A DNA stretch of 48,327 nucleotides, taken from NCBI GenBank assembly GCA_028281865.1, contig JANQJB010000015.1, positions 1 through 48,327 on the forward strand. The letters run 5' to 3'. Below are positions 8,105 through 17,668 of this stretch, piece by piece. The position numbers and the translations under genes are program-made. This DNA is from Marinagarivorans sp. (lineage in GTDB: Bacteria > Pseudomonadota > Gammaproteobacteria > Pseudomonadales > Cellvibrionaceae). The notes under the pieces are model-generated. The model was not told the origin of the DNA. It worked only from the letters and a program-made list of their open reading frames with translations, and made no database searches. The number at the start of each line of letters is the position of its first letter. Within the stretch, counting starts at the first letter, position 1.

Positions 8105-9634
8105 GTGGCTTCACTAAGGCTCCCAGATTCCGACAGCGAAAGTCGCTCCGCCGCAAGAGGGATAGATCTCGATTCACTTTGTGAAAGCAAACCCTTTATC
8201 ACAACTCTGGCCGAATTTATTAAAGAAAGGGACGATGCAAATGCGTTGAAGTATTGGCTCGAAGAACACGAAGACCTGAGTAAAATAAACACCAAAAAAG
8301 ACGCAATACTCGCAATTGACCGCAGCATAAGTGAAATTGATCATCTTATTAATGATCAACTCAATGAAATTATTCACCACCCCAAATTACAAAAACTTGA
8401 GGCCTCTTGGCGGGGGCTTTGGTATCTCGTTGTTCAGGCAGAAGGCGTACGGAATTTTAAAATTAAAGTTCTCGATATTAACTGGCAAGAAGTTACGCGC
8501 GATATTAGTCGCGCTATGGATTTCGATCAGAGCCAGCTTTTCGATAAAATTTATAACGACGCCTATGGAATCGCGGGGGGAGAACCCTACGGAGTCATTA
8601 TTGGCGACTATCAAATTAGCCATCGCCCGAGCAAACGGCACCCGACTAACGACATAGCCACAATTAAAGGTTTGTGCGAAATCGCTGCGGCGGCGTTCTC
8701 TCCATTCATCGCCGGTGCTGCACCCGAAATTTTCGGTCTTGACGATTTTGGCGCACTCGGTTCCCCGATAAATCTTCACCGCGTTTTCGATCAAGATGAA
8801 TATATTCCATGGCGCTCCATACGCGATTCGTCTGACTCGCGTTTTTTTGGGTTGACCTTGCCCCGGATACTGATGCGCAAACCCTATCGCACACGTCCCG
8901 GTAGCTACAAAGGTTTATTTTTTTACGAGAAAAAATCACCGCGCTACCAAGATAATTATTTATGGGGCAACGCCGCCTACGGTTTTGCCGCAATATTAAT
9001 TCGCGAATTTGCCAGCGTGGGATGGTTCGGACATATTCGCGGAGTTCCTCGCAATCAAATCGGCGGCGGTTTATTAACTAACCTTCCCGTCGATGCTTTT
9101 GCGACCGACGCCGATGATATTGCCTACAAACCATCGACCGACGTAGTGGTAACCGATACCATCGAACGTGAATTAAGCAACTTAGGTTTTACGCCGCTGT
9201 GCCAGTGCTACGACACACCTTTCGCCGCCTTTTACAGTAACCAATCGATTCAAAAACCGAGTCATCAGCATTTGGATAACAGTGAAAGCCAGGTCAACGC
9301 CAAACTTTCTTCGATGTTACAACATGTGCTGTGCGGCTCCCGCGTCGCACATTACATAAAAGTCATTATTCGCGATAAGGTCGGTTCTTTTATCAGTGCG
9401 GAAAACTGTGAGGAATTATTGCGCAACTGGTTATTTAAATACACATCTGGGCGCGAGGACCTTGAATGGGAGGAACAAGCCCGCTATCCGCTACGTGAAT
9501 CTCTAGTACAAGTAAAAGAGCACCCGGCAAAACCTGGGCAATATTTATGTTCTATACGCCTGGTACCGCACTATCAAATTGACCAAATGGTTTCTGAGTT
9601 GGAACTGGTTACAGAACTAGTACAAACAAAATAG
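8105..9634 (+). CDS. Second TssC-like sheath-family protein (ImpD-like paralogue)
   Basis: A 509-residue protein clearly homologous to the adjacent TssC: KLEASWRGLWYLVVQAEGVR, MDFDQSQLFDKIYNDAYGIA followed by GGEPYGVIIGDYQI, and YPLRESLVQVKEHPAKPGQY line up with the TssC landmarks. It differs in an N-terminal extension of about 60 residues (with GIDLDSLCESKPFITTLAEF) before the common core. The start is a GTG at 8105, with AGGA about 7 bases upstream; no ATG fits. No second tssB accompanies it. A similar pair, ImpC and ImpD, is known in the rhizobial imp locus, where both belong to the TssC family. Its role is unclear: an alternative sheath subunit, a baseplate-proximal ring or a regulator of sheath length are all possible. 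Confidence 0.93.
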   Translation: MASLRLPDSDSESRSAARGIDLDSLCESKPFITTLAEFIKERDDANALKYWLEEHEDLSKINTKKDAILAIDRSISEIDHLINDQLNEIIHHPKLQKLEASWRGLWYLVVQAEGVRNFKIKVLDINWQEVTRDISRAMDFDQSQLFDKIYNDAYGIAGGEPYGVIIGDYQISHRPSKRHPTNDIATIKGLCEIAAAAFSPFIAGAAPEIFGLDDFGALGSPINLHRVFDQDEYIPWRSIRDSSDSRFFGLTLPRILMRKPYRTRPGSYKGLFFYEKKSPRYQDNYLWGNAAYGFAAILIREFASVGWFGHIRGVPRNQIGGGLLTNLPVDAFATDADDIAYKPSTDVVVTDTIERELSNLGFTPLCQCYDTPFAAFYSNQSIQKPSHQHLDNSESQVNAKLSSMLQHVLCGSRVAHYIKVIIRDKVGSFISAENCEELLRNWLFKYTSGREDLEWEEQARYPLRESLVQVKEHPAKPGQYLCSIRLVPHYQIDQMVSELELVTELVQTK

Positions 9635-9643
9635 AATTTCGCG

Positions 9644-10141
9644 ATGAGCAGAGTTGATAAGAAAAAAAATCTACGCCCGTCAATAATTGACCGCTTGCTA
9701 GACAACGAACCCCATATAAAAATTGAGGCTGAAAAAGATCGCCATCAACAACTGCGCGAATTGCGTAACAGTGTGCGACGTGATTTAGAGAACCTGTTAA
9801 ATGCCCGCTATCGCATGGTAGAGCCCGCTTCAAAATTTGAAGAGCTAAGCAAGTCACTATTAAATTATGGCTTACCCGACCTGGCCACTGTCAATATTAC
9901 TGATACTGACAAGAAAAAAGAATTTACTCGTAATTTAGAAAGAATTTTACGCGAATACGAACCGCGGTTTAAATCTGTGCGTGTAACTTTTATCGACAAT
10001 CAAGAAAAAGTTGATCGCACATTAAGATTTCGCGTAAACGCAACCCTTTACGCAGACCCGGCACCAGAAGTTGTCGTATTTGATTCTGTTTTAGAACCGG
10101 TTTCACGCACAATGAATGTAGAAGAGTCCCAACATGGCTGA
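9644..10141 (+). CDS. tssE: TssE, T6SS baseplate protein (gp25-like)
   Basis: A 165-residue protein with the TssE pattern: NLRPSIIDRLLDNEP near the N-terminus, SVRRDLENLLNARYRMVEPA, then a segment ending in ESLLNYGLPDL-like sequence (here SLLNYGLPDLATVNI), and ILREYEPRFKSVRVTF. TssE is homologous to phage T4 gp25, and joins TssF, TssG and TssK in the baseplate wedge, where it starts sheath polymerisation. It begins 9 bp after the tssC2 stop with only a poor ribosome site in front of the ATG at 9644, so translation is probably coupled to the gene before. Its 3' end overlaps tssF by 8 bases. Confidence 0.95.
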   Translation: MSRVDKKKNLRPSIIDRLLDNEPHIKIEAEKDRHQQLRELRNSVRRDLENLLNARYRMVEPASKFEELSKSLLNYGLPDLATVNITDTDKKKEFTRNLERILREYEPRFKSVRVTFIDNQEKVDRTLRFRVNATLYADPAPEVVVFDSVLEPVSRTMNVEESQHG

Positions 10142-11969
10142 TGAATTACTGCCGTATTACGAAAAAGAGTTGGCCTTTATTCGCCAAATGGGAACCGAGT
10201 TCGCCAAGGAACATCCCAAGGTCGCCGGACGACTCGGTATTAACGCCGATACAATCGAAGATCCACATGTCTCGCGTTTGGTCGAAGGTTTTGCTTATTT
10301 AAATGCGCGCATTCAACACAAACTCGACGACGATTTTCCAGAGCTGACCGATTCTCTTTTAAATGTTGTTTTTCCGCATTACTTACGCCCAATTCCATCG
10401 ATGTGTATCACACAGTTCACGCCTGACGAAGAGCAGCTCGATGCAAAATTTACGGTCAAGCGAGACACTCTAATTGAAACAGAGCATTTTCAAGGCGAAC
10501 ATTGTCGGTTTACTTTGACCTATGATGTGAATCTTTTCCCGATAAAAGTCGCCTCCGCACAATTGCTTGGGCGCCCGTTTACGACACCCGGTTCAGCGAG
10601 CATGCGTGGAGCAGGTGGAGTTTTGAAACTGTCGTTAGAAACATTCACACCTGAAATTACTTTCCCAGAAATCGGTTTGGATAGTTTGCGCTTTTACTTG
10701 CGCGGGCAACCACAACATATTCACCCACTGTATAAGTTGTTGATGCGCGACGTAGTCGGCATAGTATTATCTGCACCCGACCAAGGGTCGCAACCTGTTT
10801 ATCTTAAAAACGATTTGATTCAACCGGTGGGTTTTGGCAAAGACGAAGGCATGCTTCCCTACCCACCCACGTCGTTTCTCGGCTATCGTTTATTAACAGA
10901 ATTTTTTGTTTTTCCAGAAAAATTTATGTTTGCAGATTTGACCGGCTTAGAGACTAAAATACCCGATGATACCGAAAGCAAGCTGGATATTTATATTTAT
11001 TTAAAAGAGTCGGACGTCGAGCTCGAGCATAATATCAACGAAGAAAGCTTTGCTCTTAATTGCGCACCGATGATCAATTTATTTAAACAAAACGCCGACC
11101 CCATTCGTCTCGACCACACCCAACTGGAATATCAGATCGTGCCTGATTCACGCCGACCAAAAGGTTTTGAAGTCTATTCCGTCGACAATGTTACTGCTTC
11201 AACACCCGCAGGCGACAAAAAGACTTTTTTGCCTTTTTATGGCTTAGCGCACGAACATCAAGATAGCGATGATCACGCTTTTTGGTACGCGTCACGGCGC
11301 AGTGCAAAATTGGGATATTTAGAACGCGATGAAGGCACCGACGTATTTCTAAATTTGGTCGACCTCGATTTCAATCCCAATATTCCAGACGATCGCACGC
11401 TGAGCCTGGAATTGATGTGCAGTAATCGCGACCAACCGGCAAAAATGCCCTACAATTTGGAGCACCCCAAATTGCAATGTGTTGACAGTGCGCCACCGTG
11501 CACAAAAATTCGCTGTATTACACAACCATCAAAAACGGTTCGACCACCACTGCGTAACCGTGCCCGCTGGCGCTTGCTTTCGCATCTTAATTTAAATCAC
11601 CTTTCGCTCACCGGCGGTGAGAGTGCTACCAACGCACTAAAAGAAATATTGCGCCTCTACGACTTCAAGGATTCATCGGTATCGAAAGGCTTAGTAGAAT
11701 CGATCATGGCGGTGAACGCGCGCCAAATTAGCGCTCCTCTCAATATTGACGGCCACGCAACCATGTGTCGTGGCGTAGAAGTCGAAATTACTTTGAATGA
11801 GGAACTATTAACCGGTAGTAGCAGCTATTTATACGCCAGTATTTTAGAACACTTTTTTGCGCTCTATTGTTCCGTCAATTCTTTTTCGCGCGTACTGGTG
11901 AAAATTAACAATAAAGAAGGTTATTTGAAAAAATGCCCACCTCGAGCCGGCGAACGCGCATTTCTGTAA
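10134..11969 (+). CDS. tssF: TssF, T6SS baseplate subunit
   Basis: A 611-residue protein, within the usual TssF size range. It opens MADELLPYYEKELAFIRQMG, the standard TssF start, and continues with EFAKEHPKVAGRLGI, VEGFAYLNARIQHKLDDDFP and LLNVVFPHYLRPIPSM, all near-invariant in the family. The C-terminal part contains the conserved LSHLNLNHLSL and a late SFSRVLVKINN stretch. TssF and TssG form the (TssF)2-TssG core of the baseplate wedge, comparable to T4 gp6/gp7. It overlaps tssE by 8 bases and tssG by 37 bases, the tight spacing typical of coupled T6SS genes. No disruption is seen. Confidence 0.97.
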   Translation: MADELLPYYEKELAFIRQMGTEFAKEHPKVAGRLGINADTIEDPHVSRLVEGFAYLNARIQHKLDDDFPELTDSLLNVVFPHYLRPIPSMCITQFTPDEEQLDAKFTVKRDTLIETEHFQGEHCRFTLTYDVNLFPIKVASAQLLGRPFTTPGSASMRGAGGVLKLSLETFTPEITFPEIGLDSLRFYLRGQPQHIHPLYKLLMRDVVGIVLSAPDQGSQPVYLKNDLIQPVGFGKDEGMLPYPPTSFLGYRLLTEFFVFPEKFMFADLTGLETKIPDDTESKLDIYIYLKESDVELEHNINEESFALNCAPMINLFKQNADPIRLDHTQLEYQIVPDSRRPKGFEVYSVDNVTASTPAGDKKTFLPFYGLAHEHQDSDDHAFWYASRRSAKLGYLERDEGTDVFLNLVDLDFNPNIPDDRTLSLELMCSNRDQPAKMPYNLEHPKLQCVDSAPPCTKIRCITQPSKTVRPPLRNRARWRLLSHLNLNHLSLTGGESATNALKEILRLYDFKDSSVSKGLVESIMAVNARQISAPLNIDGHATMCRGVEVEITLNEELLTGSSSYLYASILEHFFALYCSVNSFSRVLVKINNKEGYLKKCPPRAGERAFL

Positions 11970-13093
11970 TTTCGAGATTACTCGAAAATCCACAGGACTA
12001 TTGTTTTGTTCAAGCAGTTCGTTTACTTGAACGCGCGGCTATTTTGTCAAACAATACCACACAGACCAGCTCAATGGGTGCAGCTCTCGGTAAAGATAAC
12101 GCAGCTGAAAAAAAAGTAATCAGTCAATCGCCGGTCGCTCGCTTTTCCCCGCCAACGAAAGAGGTCTTACGCTTTTGCAATAACGCGCACTTAGACTTTC
12201 CCGAAAATGAGCTGGCGTCCATTAGCCAAGTCGACGATACAGACCGCCAGTATTGGCAAGTTATCACAAGCTTTATCGGGCTTACCGGCAGTATGGGTGT
12301 GATGCCCTTTCATTACACCGAGCTTGTGCTAAAACGCATAAAACAAAAAGACGAATCGCTGTCAGAGTTTCTCGATTTATTTCACCACCGTACGACTTCA
12401 TTATTTTTCCAAGCTTCAGCAAAATACCGCTTACCGCTCGAATATGAACGGTATAAATTGCACAACCCTCTCGAAAAACTTGAGAGCAACCATACACAAG
12501 CATTATTAAGCGTACTCGGTTTAGGCACAAACCACCTGCGCAATCGTCAGCATATTCGCGACGAGTCACTTATTTATTACAGTGGTTTATTAACACACCA
12601 AATAAAGACTCCTTCGGGGCTGGAACAGTTTATTACCAGTTATTTTAATGTGCCTGCAAAAATAGAAGGGTTTATTGGGCAGTGGCAAGATTTGATTGAC
12701 GATGTTCGCACGCGTTTGCCATCAAAAACCAATCCGCGTGGACAAAATGTTTGCTTGGGGCGCTCCTCAATGCTCGGGCGTCGAGGCTGGTTTGCACAGG
12801 GTAAATCTCGCGTTACTATTGGTCCCTTAAATAAGGAGCAATTCAGTCAGTTCGCTCCCGGTACCGGTGCCCTGCGCGCGCTTAATGAGATGGTGGCCAC
12901 GTACCTAGGTTTGGAACAAGACTACGATTTTGTTATCGAGGTACAACGCGAAGATGTTCCCAATAAAATCGCGCTAAAGAAAGACAATCCGCCGCTGCTC
13001 GCTTGGAATGCATGGCTTTCCGGCAAACCTAAAACAAATACTGAAAAAGATGACTTGCTCGAGATTGTCGTTTCGTCAAAAAAACTTCATTAG
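11933..13093 (+). CDS. tssG: TssG, T6SS baseplate subunit
   Basis: A 386-residue protein with the TssG signature ISRLLENPQDYCFVQAVRLL near the N-terminus, then VRFsP-like VARFSPPTKEVLRF, SFIGLTGSMGVMPFHYTELV, the LDLFHHRTTSLFFQASAKYR motif (typical FldlFhHRllsLfyrAw.kyr), and a C-terminal VTIGPLNKEQFSQFAPG. It partners TssF in the baseplate wedge. The ATG at 11933 lies within the end of tssF (37-base overlap) with GAAGG about 11 bases upstream. At 386 residues it is slightly longer than many TssG proteins; the extra length is in the segment at residues ~35-75, which carries a non-conserved Asn/Ser/Ala-rich insertion. Confidence 0.96.
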   Translation: MPTSSRRTRISVISRLLENPQDYCFVQAVRLLERAAILSNNTTQTSSMGAALGKDNAAEKKVISQSPVARFSPPTKEVLRFCNNAHLDFPENELASISQVDDTDRQYWQVITSFIGLTGSMGVMPFHYTELVLKRIKQKDESLSEFLDLFHHRTTSLFFQASAKYRLPLEYERYKLHNPLEKLESNHTQALLSVLGLGTNHLRNRQHIRDESLIYYSGLLTHQIKTPSGLEQFITSYFNVPAKIEGFIGQWQDLIDDVRTRLPSKTNPRGQNVCLGRSSMLGRRGWFAQGKSRVTIGPLNKEQFSQFAPGTGALRALNEMVATYLGLEQDYDFVIEVQREDVPNKIALKKDNPPLLAWNAWLSGKPKTNTEKDDLLEIVVSSKKLH

Positions 13094-13111
13094 ATTAATT
13101 AAGGGCCTATT

Positions 13112-15805
13112 ATGATTAGCATTGACTTAAAATCACTTGTTGGACGTCTAAATGAACCCTGCCGTGTTGCATTAGAAGGAGCAGCAGGCTTGTGCGTTTC
13201 CCGCACACATTACAATGTCGAAATTGAACACTGGTTGCTAAAATTGCTTGAAATACAAGACAGCGACCTACAAGCGGTTCTAGAAAAGTTTGATATAAAT
13301 CTCGGAAAATTTGCCCAGGAAATTAATCGCGAACTCGACAATATAAAGTCCGGCAATTCACGCGCGCCATCGCTTTCACCAAACATCGTCGATATTGCCA
13401 AAAACGCGTGGATGCTCGCATCGGTTGAATACGGTCACGGCGCGGCCAGTTCCGCTCACATTCTCGCAGCCCTGCTGCTAGACGAAACTCTGAGCCGCTC
13501 AACCGGTATAAGCAACGGCGAATTAAAAAAAATCCAACCTGAGTCGTTGCGCGATGTGCTCCGTTCAATTGTCGGTACAACAAGCGAATCAGCGACCGCA
13601 GCAGCCACGGGAGAAACCGCGGCCGACGGTCAAGCCGGAACACCCGGAGCTCCCAGCAAATCACCCGCCTTAGATAAATACACCGTCAACCTAACCGCTG
13701 CCGCTAAGCAGGGCAAAATTGATGCAGTGCTCGGTCGTGACGAAGAAATTCGTCAGATCATCGACATCCTAATACGACGCAGGCAAAACAATCCGATATT
13801 AACCGGTGAAGCAGGCGTCGGAAAAACCGCTGTAGTCGAAGGATTTGCGTTGCGCATTGTCTCCGGCGATGTGCCCGAACCTCTGCGTGGTGTGACGATA
13901 CGCAGCCTTGACCTCGGCTTATTGCAAGCCGGAGCCAGCGTAAAAGGCGAGTTTGAAAACCGTTTAAAGTCAGTCATTGCAGAAGTCAAAGCATCGCCTG
14001 AACCGATCATCATGTTTATCGATGAGGCACATACGCTAATCGGCGCTGGCGGCAAAGAGGGCCAAGGCGACGCTGCCAATTTGCTAAAACCGGCGTTAGC
14101 GCGCGGTGAATTACGTACCATTGCCGCAACCACATGGGCAGAGTACAAAAAATACTTCGAGCGCGACCCCGCTCTCACACGCCGTTTCCAAGTCGTTAAA
14201 ATCGAAGAACCGAGCGAAGAAAAAGCTATCGATATGATGCGTGCAATATCGCAAATGCTGCAGGCGCACCACGGCGTTCGCATCATGGATGAAGCCATTG
14301 TCGACTCCGTTAAGCTTTCAAGCCGCTACATTACAGCGCGACAACTGCCCGATAAATCCGTCAGCTTACTTGATACCGCTTGTGCTCGCGTAGCGTTAAG
14401 CCAAAGTGCAACTCCCGCACCAATCGAAGATACACGCCGGCGCATTGTGCAATGCGAGACAACAATGACATCTTTGGAGCGGGAAAACGCGACACTGGGT
14501 AACTGCGAAGAACGTATTGAAGCCCTCAAGGAAGAAAAAATTTCACTTGAGGAACAGCTCAAACAACAAGAAATCCAGTGGGACGCGGAAAAACAACTGG
14601 TCGCGCAAATTCACGACCTGCAAAAGCAAATCGAAGACGATTTTCTCTCGCAACGAATGAGCGAAGAAGAATCACAAAAAGAAGGGGCACCTAAAGCGCT
14701 CAGCGATGACGAGCGCGAAGCGATCAAAGGGCAATTGCATTCTTTGATGAATGAACTCGAAAATGAGCAAAAAGAAGAGCCTATGATTCAAGTTAATGTC
14801 GGCAGCCAAGCGATTGCCGAAGTGGTCGCGAACTGGACCGGTATCCCAGTAGGAAAAATGGTTTCCAACGAAATCAACGCCATTTTGAATTTGAAAAATG
14901 TACTGGAAAAGCGTGTTATCGGCCAACCGCATGCGCTCGAAGCGATCGCTCAAAGCATACGAACTTCGCGTGCGGGTCTCACTGACCCGCGCAAACCGAT
15001 TGGTGTCTTTTTTATGGTCGGCTCAAGTGGTGTCGGTAAAACGGAAACTGCATTGGCTCTAGCGGATATTCTTTACGGCGGCGAACAAAATATTACCGTA
15101 ATCAATATGTCGGAATTTAAAGAGGAACACAAAGTGTCGATGTTGCTCGGTTCTCCTCCCGGCTATGTCGGTTACGGAGAAGGCGGTGTGCTGACCGAAG
15201 CCGTGCGCCGCAAACCCTATAGCGTGGTATTACTCGATGAAATGGAAAAGGCGCACCCCGGTGTGCAAGATGTCTTCTATAACCTCTTCGACAAGGGCAC
15301 GATTAAAGACGGAGAGGGTCGTGATATCGACTTTAAAAATACCGTAATTATCATGACATCCAATGCAGGCGAGGAACATATTCGCGCGATGATCGCACAG
15401 TCGGAAGAAAAACCCGACCCTGAAACCTTGCTCGACAACTTCCGCCCACAGTTATTGAAATACTTTAAACCCGCATTTCTCGGGCGCACAAACATTATTC
15501 CCTACTACCCACTCGACGACGAAAACCTTTTGAAGATATGCGAAATCAATATGAACCGCATTAAAAAGCGTGTACGCGAGCACTACGACGCCGATTTCAG
15601 CTACGACGAAGACGTTATGCTGCATATTGTTGCACGCAGTCAAGAGGTCGATACCGGTGCACGCAATATTGAAAATATCCTCACGCGCACGATGCTACCG
15701 GCGCTGGCATCAGAGTGTTTGGCCAAGATGGCCAGTGGCGAGGAAATTGAAAAGGTTCATATCGGTGTCGACGACGAAGGGACGTTTAGTTATCAATTGA
15801 ATTGA
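13112..15805 (+). CDS. tssH: TssH / ClpV, T6SS sheath-recycling AAA+ ATPase
   Basis: An 897-residue Hsp100-type ATPase. The N-domain (~1-160) is followed by a Gly/Ala/Ser-rich linker. AAA module 1 has Walker A GEAGVGKT at 232-239 and Walker B ending DEAH at ~304-307. A coiled-coil middle domain follows at ~420-560, then AAA module 2 with Walker A GSSGVGKT at 637-644 and Walker B LLDEMEKAH at ~709. These and the T6SS setting identify ClpV rather than ClpB: the N-domain is the divergent type and the gene closes the tss operon. ClpV disassembles contracted TssB/TssC sheaths for reuse. It starts 18 bp after tssG. The repeat element 86 bp downstream probably marks the end of the operon. Confidence 0.96.
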   Translation: MISIDLKSLVGRLNEPCRVALEGAAGLCVSRTHYNVEIEHWLLKLLEIQDSDLQAVLEKFDINLGKFAQEINRELDNIKSGNSRAPSLSPNIVDIAKNAWMLASVEYGHGAASSAHILAALLLDETLSRSTGISNGELKKIQPESLRDVLRSIVGTTSESATAAATGETAADGQAGTPGAPSKSPALDKYTVNLTAAAKQGKIDAVLGRDEEIRQIIDILIRRRQNNPILTGEAGVGKTAVVEGFALRIVSGDVPEPLRGVTIRSLDLGLLQAGASVKGEFENRLKSVIAEVKASPEPIIMFIDEAHTLIGAGGKEGQGDAANLLKPALARGELRTIAATTWAEYKKYFERDPALTRRFQVVKIEEPSEEKAIDMMRAISQMLQAHHGVRIMDEAIVDSVKLSSRYITARQLPDKSVSLLDTACARVALSQSATPAPIEDTRRRIVQCETTMTSLERENATLGNCEERIEALKEEKISLEEQLKQQEIQWDAEKQLVAQIHDLQKQIEDDFLSQRMSEEESQKEGAPKALSDDEREAIKGQLHSLMNELENEQKEEPMIQVNVGSQAIAEVVANWTGIPVGKMVSNEINAILNLKNVLEKRVIGQPHALEAIAQSIRTSRAGLTDPRKPIGVFFMVGSSGVGKTETALALADILYGGEQNITVINMSEFKEEHKVSMLLGSPPGYVGYGEGGVLTEAVRRKPYSVVLLDEMEKAHPGVQDVFYNLFDKGTIKDGEGRDIDFKNTVIIMTSNAGEEHIRAMIAQSEEKPDPETLLDNFRPQLLKYFKPAFLGRTNIIPYYPLDDENLLKICEINMNRIKKRVREHYDADFSYDEDVMLHIVARSQEVDTGARNIENILTRTMLPALASECLAKMASGEEIEKVHIGVDDEGTFSYQLN

Positions 15806-15891
15806 CGGTTGGAACGTTAGCTCCAATTCTCGATTCTCAAATGGTCTAATTAAAACAGCGTCCTGCGCAATTGACGCCCCGCACAGTCTAA

Positions 15892-16068
15892 GAGACATGG
15901 GTTGGGGGTTGTTTTCAAGACCGTCGCGCGCCGGATGACCTCCATGGAAGGATGGAATACTGTTAATGCAGGAGCTATTATCAGTGATCGCGCGATCGAG
16001 CCTACAAGGATGTATTAAGGGGGGGGCGCCTAGCCCGAGTCTTGAAAACAACCCCCAACCCATGTCTC
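15892..16068. mobile_element. MITE-like element with perfect 30-bp terminal inverted repeats
   Basis: Positions 15892-15921 and 16039-16068 are exact reverse complements over 30 bases. The 117-bp interior is GC-richer than its surroundings and contains further small palindromes, including GATCGCGCGATC at 15986-15997 and TCCATGGA at 15941-15948. No transposase gene is inside and I find no clear target-site duplication at the ends. It could be a non-autonomous transposable element or a dispersed palindromic repeat of the genome. As RNA it would fold into a very stable hairpin, so it may also end tssH transcription. Confidence 0.7.
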
Positions 16069-16165
16069 GGCGATGCTAAGCAGAAATGCCCAGCAGGCCT
16101 TGTCAAGATTTCCATTAATTCGTAATTACTTATGGGACAGCAATGGGCCCTACGTCCCTTTTCCT

Positions 16166-16171
16166 TATAAT
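16166..16171 (+). promoter_or_regulatory. Possible -10 box for the TPR operon
   Basis: A perfect TATAAT, about 95 bases before the preferred start of the first TPR gene. No recognisable -35 hexamer lies 16-18 bases upstream, so it is weak evidence, or it may mark an activator-dependent promoter. Confidence 0.3.
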
Positions 16172-16267
16172 TAGCTCCCTTTTCAGCAGTTAAAAAATAG
16201 ACGTATTCGGCACTGAATGGTACATTACACCGCGAATTTGACGTCTCAGGGACTCACAGAATCGCCC

Positions 16268-17668
16268 ATGGCCAAACTCAATAATAAACAAAAATTCTAT
16301 CAACAAAAACTCTGCCAACAGTGTCGACTCGTTATAACGAGTTGTGCGCTTGTCGCCTGTGCATTATTTTTGGGCGTTAGCGCTGTTGCCGAAAATCAAA
16401 ATACATTTCACGACGCCCTCGTTGATGAGTTCTCCGATGTTTCGCAAGCCTATTACAGCGATATTGCCAAATCGCTTAAAAATGGACGTTTTGTTTTTGA
16501 CAATATGCGCAGCCTAAATAAAAGCGTGCGCGAACTGGTAGCAAATAAAAAGGAACCCGATGCGATTAGCGTAATCTTAGCAAACAGTGCGTTAATTTTG
16601 CGTAATGTCGATAACGATTACGTCCCTTCTATTATTCAGCTGCTACTCGATCACAGCGTTTGGGACAGCGCAGCAGCTTTATCTGAACGAGTTATTGCAC
16701 AAGGCGACGCATTCTCCAGTTCCAAAATACATTATTTATTGGGCAGTTATTATTTCGATAGAGAGTTATTTGATGAAAGCATCCAACACCTCACTTCAAT
16801 TGAATCGAGCGATGCTTTGAATCCCAAAGAACGCGATTACGCAACCATTATGTTTGGCATCGCGCTGCAGAAAAACAAAAAACATCGTGAAGCATTAAAG
16901 ATATATGAACAAATTGGCACGGGCTCTGTTTACTACGGCTACGCCCAATTAAACTCAGCAATCGCGCAAATTCGTCAAGGTTGGTGGACCGACGCACAAA
17001 TTTCTATCGAAAAGGCGCTGACAAAAAAAACACCTAAGTCACTTAAAGAAGTGCAAAATCGTCTTTTACTTGTTCTTGCCTACTCACAACTACAAAATGA
17101 ATTTTATCGCAATGCTCGTCTAACTTTTCGTAAAATTAGCTTAGACAGCCGTTATGTAAACCGAGCCTTGCTGGGTATTGGATTATGTGCTTTACATCAA
17201 AAAGATTACTCCGGTGCGCTAAATGCATTTACGCGCTTACAAAAAAGCAATAGCGATGAATTATCCGTTATCGAATCCTATCTACTTATTCCATTTACCT
17301 TTGATCGAACTAAGGAACTTAAAAAAGCTTCATCTCACTACACCGAAGCAATTGCATATTTTGGCAATAAAACGCGCGGTTTAGATCAAAAAATTGCTGC
17401 GATAAAACAGTCAAACAATTTTGTCGACGAAATAAATTGGCTAAATGAACTACCAACCATAACCGCCAATAATTACCGTTTGCTCAGAGCATTTACCAAC
17501 CCTGCAGCGTCGACCAAAACACAGCGTATGGTTAGTGCATATCAGCAAAAACTCCATGCGCACATTGAACAAAGGCTCATCGCTGTAACAGTACAAAAAA
17601 TTGAGAGCATTAATAGTTACCAAAGTCAGTCGCAGTATGGGCTTGCCAAACTTTATGACAGTCAATAA
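16268..17668 (+). CDS. Exported TPR-repeat protein, function unknown
   Basis: About 466 residues. A basic N-region and a hydrophobic core (LVITSCALVACALFLGVSAV) ending AENQ form a signal peptide, so the protein should be periplasmic. The body has tandem helical pairs of the TPR/SEL type (for example IHYLLGSYYFDRELFDESIQ, YATIMFGIALQKNKKHREAL, ALLGIGLCALHQKDYSGALN). I prefer the ATG at 16268; an alternative in-frame ATG at 16217 adds 17 residues and neither has a good ribosome site. Its 3' end overlaps the next TPR gene by 14 bases, so it is the first gene of a coupled four-gene operon. It is not a known T6SS core component. TPR folds bind proteins; the partner is unknown. Confidence 0.8.
   Translation: MAKLNNKQKFYQQKLCQQCRLVITSCALVACALFLGVSAVAENQNTFHDALVDEFSDVSQAYYSDIAKSLKNGRFVFDNMRSLNKSVRELVANKKEPDAISVILANSALILRNVDNDYVPSIIQLLLDHSVWDSAAALSERVIAQGDAFSSSKIHYLLGSYYFDRELFDESIQHLTSIESSDALNPKERDYATIMFGIALQKNKKHREALKIYEQIGTGSVYYGYAQLNSAIAQIRQGWWTDAQISIEKALTKKTPKSLKEVQNRLLLVLAYSQLQNEFYRNARLTFRKISLDSRYVNRALLGIGLCALHQKDYSGALNAFTRLQKSNSDELSVIESYLLIPFTFDRTKELKKASSHYTEAIAYFGNKTRGLDQKIAAIKQSNNFVDEINWLNELPTITANNYRLLRAFTNPAASTKTQRMVSAYQQKLHAHIEQRLIAVTVQKIESINSYQSQSQYGLAKLYDSQ

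Larger units (their letters stand above)
15806..16267. other. Intergenic region after tssH with inverted-repeat element
   Basis: About 460 bp without a convincing gene. The middle (15892-16068) is the inverted-repeat element listed separately. The remaining right-hand part is AT-rich and contains a perfect TATAAT at 16166-16171 without a good -35 box; this may be the -10 of the promoter for the TPR operon. A 117-codon open frame on the minus strand here lies mostly in the repeat element and I do not regard it as a gene. Confidence 0.6.

Noticed and set aside
15710-16063. A 117-codon open frame on the minus strand across the end of tssH and the repeat element
   Set aside because: It lies mostly inside the inverted-repeat element, its start overlaps the palindromic arm, and it runs antisense into tssH with no ribosome site.
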